Both the position numbers and the translations under genes were made by a program. The notes below the pieces were generated by a model. It was given only the letters and a program-made list of their open reading frames with translations, did no database searches and was not told the origin of the DNA. A stretch of 5,851 nucleotides of DNA from Flavobacteriales bacterium (GTDB taxonomy: Bacteria; Bacteroidota; Bacteroidia; Flavobacteriales_D; Sanyastnellaceae). Below, piece after piece: positions 1 through 5,851 of the stretch; positions within the stretch are counted from its first letter, which is position 1; every line of letters starts with the position of its first letter. The DNA is taken from positions 1 to 5,851 of the forward strand of contig CANHIV010000081.1 of assembly GCA_947460525.1 (NCBI GenBank). Reading direction: 5' to 3'.

Positions 1-477
1 GCTGGAATGGGCGATGCGCTGCACCACTTCGCCGCCAATGCCAATGTCCATGACATTCACACAATACCTGGTTTCATTTTCGCCGACCTTATTGGTATAG
101 CTCGCCAAAGCAACATCCACTTTTTGATAGCTATCCTTCTCAATGGCTTCCAAAATTTCATCAACATTTCCACTCAAATGCAAAGTCTTGACAAAATCAT
201 TGCCCGTGCCCATCGCCAAAATACCAATGGTAACATTCGTGTAATTCGGCAATACGCCATTGACACACTCATTGAGTGTCCCATCGCCGCCGACAGCAAC
301 AACGGCCGCACATCCCGACAGGCAAAGTTGTTTTGCCAATGCAGCGGCATGACCTGAATATTGGGTAAATACTACAACGTGCGCATGGTGCGTGGAGCGC
401 TCTAACTTCGATTGAATCCCCTTCCAACGGCGGTCTTTTTCTAACCTACCGTGAACAACCCAACCGATGGATTTCAT
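1..477 (-). CDS. Diacylglycerol/lipid kinase, YegS/DgkB-type, N-terminal part (partial, cut at left edge)
   Basis: ATP-dependent lipid kinase of the DAGK catalytic family, expected to phosphorylate diacylglycerol or a related lipid at the inner face of the cytoplasmic membrane. The 159 visible residues begin MKSIGWVVHG and carry the nucleotide-binding signature GGDGT at residues 63-67, followed by LNECVNG (68-74), then GTGNDF (90-95) and a VDVALA strand near 120. NVMDIGIGGEVV (141-152) matches the start of the second conserved block. Family members are usually about 290-320 residues, so roughly the C-terminal half lies beyond base 1. The start codon at 477 overlaps the TGA of the hexosaminidase gene as ATGA, which supports this start and implies coupled translation; there is no clear Shine-Dalgarno sequence. 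Family assignment is firm. The true substrate (diacylglycerol, sphingoid base or other lipid) cannot be read from this fragment. Confidence 0.93.
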   Translation of the reverse strand, partial: MKSIGWVVHGRLEKDRRWKGIQSKLERSTHHAHVVVFTQYSGHAAALAKQLCLSGCAAVVAVGGDGTLNECVNGVLPNYTNVTIGILAMGTGNDFVKTLHLSGNVDEILEAIEKDSYQKVDVALASYTNKVGENETRYCVNVMDIGIGGEVVQRIAHSS

Positions 478-2750
478 CGCACTATGATTTCATCACAAAA
501 CAACCAGCTGGGCTCTCCAGGGGCATCGTGCCACTCCGGACATTTGCCAATGGAATGGGCGATGACCTTGATGTATCGTCCCGTATAAAATCCATAAGAA
601 GTTGTTTTCTCCGCCAATGCAGCTGAAGCAACCACAAACTCACCTGATGCATTGGCTGGATTGGTCTTGGCCAAATTCTCATTGTAGACGCGCTCCCAAT
701 TGTTGCCATCAACCGAAACAAAATACTCCACTTGCTCAGGTCTAAAAATCCAAGCATTGGCAAAGTGAAACCACCGCGTAGAGATCTGCGAAAAACTTTG
801 AATAGACTCCAAATCCACCTCCATCACCATGTCCGTTCCTTGCACCGCTTGCCAATGTCCGTCTCTAAAATTATCACTGCCCAGCGTACCATTGACCAGG
901 CCATTGTCTCCGCCACCCAAATAAGCATTGCTGGGTTTATAATTCAATTTTAATGGACGGCCCAATGCCAAGTGTCCCGCGTAAATCTTGCGTTCTTCCT
1001 TGATTTCTTTGGCACCCTCTTGTTGTATTTGTACCACCAACAGTGATGGAGAAGCAATAGAAATGGGGCCCGTGACGGGTTGTATGTTTTTTCTCTGTTC
1101 CAAAAAATCTTGGCCCCAGGGCGCCAAATAATAAGTCAGTTTGATTTGCTCATTTTGCGGAACCACTTCTACACTCAATTGGTGATCCACAATGGCGGTG
1201 TGATATTGAACCGGCGTAGAAATAAATCCATAATGAATATTGCGACGATCCAACAATGGAAATTGACGTTTCAATCTGGCCTCAAAGGCCTTGTAGTCGC
1301 GCTGCTGAGGATAACTCCACAACACCTCCGACAAGGCAATCAATCGAGGAAAAATCTTAGACGTTACCACATCCTCTGGTGCTCGCTCCGTCCACATGTT
1401 GCCCTCGGCACCCAAAATAAATCCTTGAAACTCTGGTGCCAAATCGGAAGGGATAGGATCAAACTCATACACCCTTCGGGTATCTATCGCATCCAATCCA
1501 TAATCCAAATAGCAATGGCTGGTAGGTGACATGATGACGCCATGCTTTTGCATCGCAGCGTCCTTGCCTCCCTGCATACCGCGCCAAGATTGTATCAAGG
1601 CATCTCCGGAAATTCCGCCTTCTAAAATCTCATCCCATCCAATGATGTCTCTGCCTCTTGCTTTCAAATATTTGGCCACCTCCTCAATCATCCAAGTCTG
1701 CAATTCAGCTTCGTTTTTCAAGTGATGGTCTTTGATTCTTTTTTGACATTTATCACAATGTTCCCAGCGCACCTTGGGTGCTTCGTCTCCGCCAATGTGA
1801 ATGTATGGCGAAGGGAAAAGGGTCATCACCTCATCCATGACATCCTTGATGAACTGCAAGGTTTGGTCATTGCCGGCGCAATAGATGTCTTTGAATACAC
1901 CCCATTCATTCTCTACGGGAATGGTCTTTCCTGTGCAACTCAAATACGGGTATGCGGCAATGGCCGCGACACTGTGGCCGGGCAATTCTATTTCTGGAAT
2001 TACAGAAATGCCCAATCGCGCAGCATAACCTACGATGTCTTTGATTCCTTCTTGCGTATAATAACCGCCGTACTTCACGCCGTTCACCATGCGGTAAGCA
2101 CCCACCTCGGTGAGCTTGGGGTACTTTTTAATTTCAATTCGCCATCCCTGATCCTCTGTCAAATGCCAGTGCAAAACATTGAGTTTGTACATGGCCATTA
2201 CGTCCAAGGTCTCTTTGATTTTGGCAATGCTCATGAAATGTCTTCCGCAATCCAACAACAATCCCCTGTGCTGAAACTTGGGCTCATCCCTAATCTCCCA
2301 AGCCTCCATTTCAAATGATTGAATCTCTTTTGCGCTTTTGGCTACTGGTACCATTTGCACCAATGAAAAAACGCCGTGCACCATCCCTTCCAAATCCTGC
2401 GCTTCTATCCAAATGTTGTGTTTCTCAATGCGAATGCTATAACTGCCTTTAACATGAAGGCGCTTGCTATTGAGGTGTTTCAGAATGATTTTCTGGTGGC
2501 CCGTTTTGCCCTTCCACTCCTCTACTTTGGGAATATAAAAACGATGCAACGCTATCTGATCGGATAACAGATGTGCCTGCATCAAGTAGGCCGACTCTGC
2601 CTCGATGTGCACATTGTCCAATCCCCAAAGGAAGACATCCTTCACCGGTAAATTGCATTGAGCGGGTTGAGGAATGATGTTCAATGTGCATTGTCCCTGC
2701 ATCAAAAAGGACAGGATGAACATGGAAATAAAACTGCTAATTGTTTTCAT
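474..2750 (-). CDS. Exported beta-N-acetylhexosaminidase, glycoside hydrolase family 20
   Basis: Predicted to remove terminal non-reducing GlcNAc/GalNAc from chitin oligomers, glycans or peptidoglycan fragments by substrate-assisted catalysis. The 758-residue protein starts with a signal peptide (about 1-21, hydrophobic ISMFILSFLMQG). LNIIPQPA at 23-30 opens the GH20b-like N-terminal domain (to about 155). The catalytic barrel follows: HRGLLLDCGRHF (161-172), NVLHWHLTEDQGW (191-203), the catalytic pair D322-E323 in HIGGDE (318-323), and substrate-pocket aromatics W372 (GWDE), W389 (SWRG), Y414/Y417 (YLDYG) and W453 (GNMWTE). C272 and C291 probably form a disulfide, as in exported relatives. 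Residues about 515-600 look like a linker or beta-sandwich region, and about 605-758 resemble an F5/8-type-C (galactose-binding-like) domain, suggesting glycan attachment. MQGQC is a poor lipobox, so a periplasmic or secreted soluble enzyme is favoured over a lipoprotein. It overlaps the upstream small gene by 14 nt and the lipid kinase gene by 4 nt. The exact substrate is not determinable here. Confidence 0.96.
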   Translation of the reverse strand: MKTISSFISMFILSFLMQGQCTLNIIPQPAQCNLPVKDVFLWGLDNVHIEAESAYLMQAHLLSDQIALHRFYIPKVEEWKGKTGHQKIILKHLNSKRLHVKGSYSIRIEKHNIWIEAQDLEGMVHGVFSLVQMVPVAKSAKEIQSFEMEAWEIRDEPKFQHRGLLLDCGRHFMSIAKIKETLDVMAMYKLNVLHWHLTEDQGWRIEIKKYPKLTEVGAYRMVNGVKYGGYYTQEGIKDIVGYAARLGISVIPEIELPGHSVAAIAAYPYLSCTGKTIPVENEWGVFKDIYCAGNDQTLQFIKDVMDEVMTLFPSPYIHIGGDEAPKVRWEHCDKCQKRIKDHHLKNEAELQTWMIEEVAKYLKARGRDIIGWDEILEGGISGDALIQSWRGMQGGKDAAMQKHGVIMSPTSHCYLDYGLDAIDTRRVYEFDPIPSDLAPEFQGFILGAEGNMWTERAPEDVVTSKIFPRLIALSEVLWSYPQQRDYKAFEARLKRQFPLLDRRNIHYGFISTPVQYHTAIVDHQLSVEVVPQNEQIKLTYYLAPWGQDFLEQRKNIQPVTGPISIASPSLLVVQIQQEGAKEIKEERKIYAGHLALGRPLKLNYKPSNAYLGGGDNGLVNGTLGSDNFRDGHWQAVQGTDMVMEVDLESIQSFSQISTRWFHFANAWIFRPEQVEYFVSVDGNNWERVYNENLAKTNPANASGEFVVASAALAEKTTSYGFYTGRYIKVIAHSIGKCPEWHDAPGEPSWLFCDEIIVR

Positions 2751-3090
2751 TGGATTGATAAAATTGATTCAATGGATTTTGATTTTGCAAAGGGAAATAA
2801 TGACCAAACACTCCGATGTATCGGTACTCCCCATCGCCCAATTGAAAAGATTGCACATTAAAAAAATAGAAATCTTTGGAGTGAATGGTTTTTTCTAACG
2901 CCAACATCAAATAGTCTTCCTGCATTTTCACAACATCCACCATAACGGGATCGCTGCTGATTTCTCCCGCCGCAGCCATGACCTGAGATTGCGCCTGGGT
3001 CAAAAAATCTTGCCTGGTGGGCTTGGTTAATCCCGCTGCAACCAAAAGCACAAGCAAAAAAATTGTCGTTAAAATCAATACTCTTTTCAT
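2737..3090 (-). CDS. Small membrane-anchored or exported protein, DUF4359-like
   Basis: A 117-residue protein of unknown function. Residues 1-21 are a strongly hydrophobic N-terminal segment (RVLILTTIFLLVLLVAAGLT) after MK, fitting either a membrane anchor or an uncleaved signal sequence with the rest outside the cytoplasm. Immediately after it comes TKPTRQDF, and the C-terminal half has DFYFFNVQSF (73-82) and YRYIGVFGHYFPL (89-101). This layout (hydrophobic start, T-x-P plus acidic/aromatic residues, and a late IGxFG motif) recalls the DUF4359 family of about 120-residue bacterial proteins; that match is from memory and is tentative. The Gln/Asn-rich tail (about 102-117) looks disordered. 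Its ATG overlaps the rsmE stop as ATGA, and its TAG lies 14 nt inside the hexosaminidase gene, so all three are probably co-translated. The overlap with genuine genes on both sides and the clear protein features make it a real gene. Confidence 0.85.
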   Translation of the reverse strand: MKRVLILTTIFLLVLLVAAGLTKPTRQDFLTQAQSQVMAAAGEISSDPVMVDVVKMQEDYLMLALEKTIHSKDFYFFNVQSFQLGDGEYRYIGVFGHYFPLQNQNPLNQFYQSNENN

Positions 3091-3770
3091 CTCGAATAAT
3101 ATTGCGCCACCACCAACATGCCTGCGGTCTCTGCGCGCAATCGCGCATCCCCCAATGAAATGGCAGTAGCTCCTTTGTCCAAAATATCTTTAACCTCTCT
3201 CTCTGAAAAATCACCTTCAGGTCCAATCAGCACATGCGCTTCTTCCGTCATTACTTCACGCCACGGCTGTTTGGCCTGTGCATAGCAATGCGCGATAAAC
3301 ACGTTTTCATTGGGCAATGTCTGCAACAATGCTTCCCACGAATCCACGACTTGAATTTTGGGCAAAAAGCTGCGTTGGCTCTGCTTCATCGCTGCCAAGC
3401 CTACGCGCTGTAATCGTTCCAAACTGTACTTGCCTGGCTCTGCATATTCTGTTGTGATCATCGTCAAAGTACCTAGGCCCATTTCGGTGCACTTTTCCAA
3501 CATCCATTCAATGCGATCCGCGTGTTGGGTCATGGGGATATACAAATGCACGCCGATGTTGTTGGCCGATTCCTGGTGCCAGGATTCCATCGAGATCGAT
3601 GGCGTCTTGTTTTCCAAATGAAAAACGGCGGTCATCTTTCCTCCCTGTCCATCTACCAACACCAAACGCTCACCATCCCTGATGCGCAGGGCCTTGATGT
3701 GTTTCCATTCCTCTTCAGACAGCTGAAAATGGCCATTGGACGACAATGATTGCGCAAAGAAATAATGCAT
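3087..3770 (-). CDS. rsmE: 16S rRNA (uracil(1498)-N(3))-methyltransferase RsmE
   Basis: SPOUT-class methyltransferase that uses S-adenosylmethionine to methylate N3 of U1498 in the decoding region of 16S rRNA. The chosen start gives 227 residues, close to the usual 230-250, and begins MHYFFAQ, the common RsmE opening (M-H/R-x-F-F/Y). Residues 1 to about 70 form the PUA-like RNA-binding domain, with HIKALRIRDGERLVLVDGQG. The SPOUT domain carries EKCTEMG (92-98), AMKQSQRS (127-134), the SAM-binding GPEGDFSE (183-190) and the knot motif LGDARLRAETA (206-216). The same frame stays open upstream to 3872, but that extension would overlap the hutI start and lacks family similarity, so it is rejected. 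It is the first gene of the minus-strand cluster and is divergent from hutI across 67 bp. A housekeeping gene heading a cluster with an exported enzyme suggests at least baseline constitutive transcription of the whole unit (inference). Confidence 0.96.
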   Translation of the reverse strand: MHYFFAQSLSSNGHFQLSEEEWKHIKALRIRDGERLVLVDGQGGKMTAVFHLENKTPSISMESWHQESANNIGVHLYIPMTQHADRIEWMLEKCTEMGLGTLTMITTEYAEPGKYSLERLQRVGLAAMKQSQRSFLPKIQVVDSWEALLQTLPNENVFIAHCYAQAKQPWREVMTEEAHVLIGPEGDFSEREVKDILDKGATAISLGDARLRAETAGMLVVAQYYSR

Positions 3771-3837
3771 GGCACCAAGGTACAAAACAAATAAAGAGCT
3801 TTGCAACACCCATATTTTTGGTGCATCTTGCAGCACC
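3771..3837. promoter_or_regulatory. Divergent rsmE/hutI intergenic control region
   Basis: This 67-bp gap is the only non-coding DNA in the window and separates the oppositely oriented rsmE (start 3770) and hutI (start 3838). Because both downstream clusters are overlapping gene strings, promoters for both should lie here or just inside the opposing gene. It contains a TATTTTTG candidate -7 box toward hutI (3813-3820), a weaker one-mismatch TTTATTTG on the minus strand (3795 down to 3788) toward rsmE, a 7-bp inverted repeat GCACCAA/TTGGTGC (3772-3778 and 3818-3824), and a short hairpin at the hutI start. No good partner -33 element at proper spacing was found for either box, and no recognisable HutC operator is evident. 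That the region is intergenic is clear; the element assignments are inference. Confidence 0.6.
3813..3820 (+). promoter_or_regulatory. Candidate Bacteroidota -7 promoter element for hutI
   Basis: TATTTTTG matches the Bacteroidota housekeeping sigma -7 consensus TAnnTTTG exactly. It lies 17 bp before the hutI ATG, so a transcript would have a leader of only about 10-12 nt. The expected -33 TTTG about 19-21 bp upstream is absent; the nearest TTTG, at 3800-3803, is too close (9 bp spacing). An AT-rich 8-mer can occur by chance, so this is a tentative call. Confidence 0.35.
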
Positions 3838-3838
3838 A
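3819..3838 (+). promoter_or_regulatory. Short hairpin touching the hutI start codon
   Basis: GGTGC (3820-3824) and GCACC (3833-3837) are complementary across an 8-nt loop, and T3819-A3838 extends the stem to 6 bp, pairing the A of the hutI ATG. In mRNA this could partly hide the start codon; as DNA it is a small dyad. The stem is short and no regulator is known for it. The complementarity is seen directly; a function is speculative. Confidence 0.3.
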
Positions 3839-5085
3839 TGCGTCTACTCATCAAAAACATCAAAGCGCTCATCGCTACCTACGACAGCAATCCAGGAACG
3901 ATTGCCGGTCAAAAAATGTCACAACTTCCCTCCATCAACGACGCATGGCTCGCAGTGGAAGATGGCGTCATTGTGGATTACGGTGAAATGAAAGATTGGC
4001 CAGGCATCAGCGATTGGAGCCAGCTCACCATCGTGGATGCCGAAGGGGGCTATGTGCTCCCTACTTGGTGCGACTCACACACCCACACCGTTTTTGCCAA
4101 ATCCAGAGCTTTGGAGTTTGAAGATAAAATTCGCGGTTTGTCCTATGAGGAAATCGCTGCCCGCGGAGGAGGTATTCTCAACTCCGCAGCAGCTATGGCT
4201 GATATGCGTGAAGAGGATTTGCTTCGCGATGCCCAAGGCCGCATCCACCGCATGATCCTCAACGGAACGGGTGCCTTGGAAATCAAAACGGGTTATGGAT
4301 TGGATGTGGCGAACGAACTGAAAATGTTGCGTGCCATTCAGCAATTGAAAGCCACATGCCCCATTCCCATCCGGGCCACATTGCTCATGGGACATGCGCT
4401 ACCTGCGGCATTCAAAGGACGGATGGATGACTACATGGATCATCTAGAAAACGAATTGCTGCCAAAAGCCTTGGAAATTGGTTTTGACTTTATTGATATC
4501 TTCTGCGAAAGAGATTATTTTCAGGTTTGTCATTTGGAACAAATTTTAAAAATCTCAAAGCAACACCAAAAACCAGCCAAAATACACGTTAACCAATTTT
4601 ACAGCATCGGCGGAGTTCAAGCCGCCATACAAGGCAACGCGCTCAGCATCGACCACGCAGAGGTTTTGACGGCGCAAGATTTAAGCGACTTAGAAAAGAA
4701 TCCGATCATCGTCACCGGATTGCCTGCGTGTTCGCTTTTCACTAAAATTCCCTATACCCCAGCACGTGAATTGATGGACCGCAATATCCCCGTGGCTTTG
4801 GCCACCGATTTCAATCCCGGATCTGCGCCCAATGGCAACATGAACTTGGTCAACAGCTTGGCCTGTATACAAATGAAAATGACACCCGAAGAGGTGGTGC
4901 ATGCATCCACTCAAAATGGAGCCGCGGCGATGCAACTTGATTCAGAGGTTGGCAGCATTACCATTGGCAAAAAAGCCAATTTCATTCTAACGGAACCTTT
5001 GGAATATCTTTCCGAGTTGTTCTATTACTTCGGCGAAACACGAATCAAGGAGGTGTACATCAACGGCGTGAAATATGAAAACTAA
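3838..5085 (+). CDS. hutI: Imidazolonepropionase HutI (histidine degradation)
   Basis: Cytosolic metal-dependent amidohydrolase that opens 4-imidazolone-5-propanoate to N-formimino-L-glutamate, the third step of histidine catabolism. The 415-residue product matches the usual 400-420. Metal ligands are H81 and H83 (DSHTHT), H250 (KIHVNQF) and D324 (ATDFNPGSAPNGNM), with H273 in SIDHAEV. These positions correspond closely to the Zn ligands reported for Bacillus subtilis HutI (H80, H82, H249, D324, from memory). Other family blocks are LSYEEIAARGGGI (101-113), GTGALEIKTGYGL (143-155), GHALP (185-189), IDIFCERDYF (219-228) and IPYTPARELM (304-313). The frame is open from 3769, but MRLLIKNIKAL is the natural beginning and the longer start would overlap rsmE by 2 nt with no similarity gained. 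It leads a plus-strand cluster, overlapping the membrane-protein gene by 11 nt. No hutH, hutU or hutG is in view, so the rest of the pathway must be encoded elsewhere. Confidence 0.96.
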   Translation: MRLLIKNIKALIATYDSNPGTIAGQKMSQLPSINDAWLAVEDGVIVDYGEMKDWPGISDWSQLTIVDAEGGYVLPTWCDSHTHTVFAKSRALEFEDKIRGLSYEEIAARGGGILNSAAAMADMREEDLLRDAQGRIHRMILNGTGALEIKTGYGLDVANELKMLRAIQQLKATCPIPIRATLLMGHALPAAFKGRMDDYMDHLENELLPKALEIGFDFIDIFCERDYFQVCHLEQILKISKQHQKPAKIHVNQFYSIGGVQAAIQGNALSIDHAEVLTAQDLSDLEKNPIIVTGLPACSLFTKIPYTPARELMDRNIPVALATDFNPGSAPNGNMNLVNSLACIQMKMTPEEVVHASTQNGAAAMQLDSEVGSITIGKKANFILTEPLEYLSELFYYFGETRIKEVYINGVKYEN

Positions 5086-5533
5086 AAACATCCTACTCAA
5101 CCTGTTCATCGTATTTGTCGGTCTTTATATAGGCGGCAAGCTCAACATGTTTCTGGTCGAAACAGGACCCAAAGTCATCGCACCACCGGAAGGATTTGAC
5201 CTCACCACTGAAGAAGGATTAAAAGCCGCCATGCCCCTGATGCAACCCCAGCACTTTTTGTTTCCTTACATAGCGCATGCCTTGGGCACATTGCTCGCTG
5301 CGACATTCATTTCATTGGCCGCGCGCAGTCAGGCATTTAAACTGTCGATGATTCCCGGATTTGCATTCTTAATCGGTGGAATGATAATGGTGATCATGCT
5401 TCCTTCGCCTTGGTGGTTTGATGCTTTAGACCTCATTGGTGCGTATATCCCAATGGCATGGATGGGACATCGACTAGGAACCTCAATTCGAAAACATTTG
5501 TCCACTTCTTCCACCATTAATACCAAAGGATAA
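5075..5533 (+). CDS. Four-helix integral membrane protein of unknown function
   Basis: A 152-residue inner-membrane protein with four predicted hydrophobic helices: about 6-27, 61-83, 90-109 and 114-133. The loop between helices 1 and 2 (28-60) is soluble and contains PKVIAPPEGFDLTTEEG, which by the positive-inside rule is probably periplasmic, with both termini (MKTKN and RKHLSTSS) cytoplasmic. Distinctive residues are QPQHFLFPYIAHALG (57-71), PSPWWFDALDLIGAYIP (110-126) and MGHRLG (130-135). I recall similar unnamed membrane proteins with PxHFxxPxxAHAxG and PSPxWFxxxDLxGAYIPMAW wording in many bacteria, but know no assigned function. The start at 5075 lies 11 nt inside hutI, and the stop TAA overlaps the next ATG by one base (TAATG), so it is likely translated together with both neighbours. 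A role in histidine or urocanate uptake is tempting from position but unsupported by the sequence; it is short for a permease. Confidence 0.88.
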   Translation: MKTKNILLNLFIVFVGLYIGGKLNMFLVETGPKVIAPPEGFDLTTEEGLKAAMPLMQPQHFLFPYIAHALGTLLAATFISLAARSQAFKLSMIPGFAFLIGGMIMVIMLPSPWWFDALDLIGAYIPMAWMGHRLGTSIRKHLSTSSTINTKG

Positions 5534-5851
5534 TGAGTCCTGCATTTGACAAATATTTTGAGCAGTTCCCAAGTGATGTTCAAGAACGCTTGACCGTCAC
5601 CTACACTTTGCTAAAAAAGATATGTAAAGGCGCTGAAGAGCACATGGCTTATGGAATGCCAGCATTCAGAAGCACGGAAAATATTGTTTACTTCGCTGGC
5701 TACAAGAATCACATCGGATTCTATCCTACACCAGCACCCATAGTTCACTTCGCCTCCCAGCTCAAAGATTACAAAACCTCCAAAGGAGCCATTCAATTGC
5801 CACACAACCAACCATTGCCATTGAAATTGATGGAGGAAATTGTGAAATGGA
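5533..5851 (+). CDS. DUF1801 / YdhG-like protein (partial, cut at right edge)
   Basis: The first 106 residues of a small soluble cytosolic protein of the DUF1801 (YdhG-like) family, typically about 110-140 residues, so most of it is visible. The family opening is recognisable: an amphipathic start (FDKYFEQFPSDVQERL, 5-20), then AEEHMAYGMPAF (34-45), YFAGYKNHIGFYPTP (53-67), LKDYKTSKGAIQLP (77-90) and PLPLKLMEEIVKW (94-106). The GMPAF and KNHIGFYP blocks are the hallmarks. Members are sometimes annotated as iron chaperones by comparison with Bacillus YdhG/Fra, but the biochemical role of most is unproven. The ATG shares one base with the upstream TAA (TAATG), an arrangement that allows reinitiation by the same ribosomes. 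No signal peptide or membrane segment is seen. Confidence 0.9.
   Translation, partial: MSPAFDKYFEQFPSDVQERLTVTYTLLKKICKGAEEHMAYGMPAFRSTENIVYFAGYKNHIGFYPTPAPIVHFASQLKDYKTSKGAIQLPHNQPLPLKLMEEIVKW

Noticed and set aside
7..357. 116-codon open frame on the plus strand at the left edge
   Set aside because: Antisense to the lipid kinase gene, whose GGDGT and GTGND motifs prove the minus-strand reading.
1080..1529. 149-codon open frame on the plus strand
   Set aside because: Antisense to well-conserved GH20 coding sequence, with no recognisable protein features.
1722..2318. 198-codon open frame on the plus strand
   Set aside because: Lies wholly antisense to the catalytic domain of the hexosaminidase, and its translation has no recognisable domain; it is a shadow frame.
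2680..2750. Lipoprotein signal at Cys21 of the hexosaminidase
   Set aside because: The residues before the cysteine are MQGQ; Gln at -1 does not fit the usual Gly/Ala/Ser lipobox, so an ordinary signal peptide is more likely.
3788..3795. Minus-strand TTTATTTG as a -7 box for rsmE
   Set aside because: It has one mismatch at the key A position and no -33 partner at proper spacing, so it is not listed as a separate promoter.
3769..3837. 23-residue N-terminal extension of HutI starting at 3769
   Set aside because: No family similarity; HutI begins naturally at MRLLIKN (3838), and the extension would cover the likely promoter region.
3771..3872. 34-residue N-terminal extension of RsmE starting at 3872
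   Set aside because: It would run into the hutI coding region, RsmE proteins naturally begin at the MHYFF start at 3770, and the length with that start already fits the family.
1..5851. Mobile element, CRISPR array, tRNA/rRNA or defence system
   Set aside because: The window is continuous, intact housekeeping, catabolic and unknown-function genes; no terminal repeats, transposase motifs, spaced repeats or RNA gene signatures were seen.

Overview
The window is almost fully coding and holds seven protein genes in two divergent, tightly packed gene clusters. It looks like chromosomal DNA of a member of the Bacteroidota. Reasons: the GH20 hexosaminidase has the domain plan and Cys/Trp signatures familiar from that phylum; HutI and RsmE carry Bacteroidota-like wording (for example KIHVNQF in HutI and AMKQS in RsmE); starts lack strong Shine-Dalgarno sequences; and the one divergent intergenic gap carries a TAnnTTTG-type -7 element. 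The genus cannot be named from the sequence alone, and no mobile element, RNA gene, CRISPR array or integration scar was seen.

Minus-strand cluster (read from 3770 down to 1): rsmE (16S rRNA m3U1498 methyltransferase), a small single-membrane-anchor protein resembling DUF4359, an exported GH20 beta-N-acetylhexosaminidase with a C-terminal F5/8-type-C-like domain, and the N-terminal half of a YegS/DgkB-type lipid (diacylglycerol) kinase cut by the window edge. Successive genes overlap by 4, 14 and 4 nt, so the four are very probably one transcript with translational coupling.

Plus-strand cluster (3838 to the right edge): hutI (imidazolonepropionase, third step of histidine degradation), a four-helix membrane protein of unknown function, and the start of a DUF1801/YdhG-like protein cut by the right edge. 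These overlap by 11 and 1 nt, again implying one transcript. No other hut gene is visible here.

The only non-coding DNA is the 67-bp gap at 3771-3837 between the divergent rsmE and hutI starts. It must hold the control signals for both clusters unless transcription enters from elsewhere. It contains a TATTTTTG candidate -7 box facing hutI, a small hairpin ending at the hutI start codon, and a 7-bp inverted repeat. Overall this is mostly housekeeping and catabolic content; no convincing novel system was found. The points most worth a second look are the unusual gene partnerships (hexosaminidase with lipid kinase, hutI with an unknown membrane protein and DUF1801), the compact divergent control region, and local over-representation of the 7-mer GCCAATG/CATTGGC.
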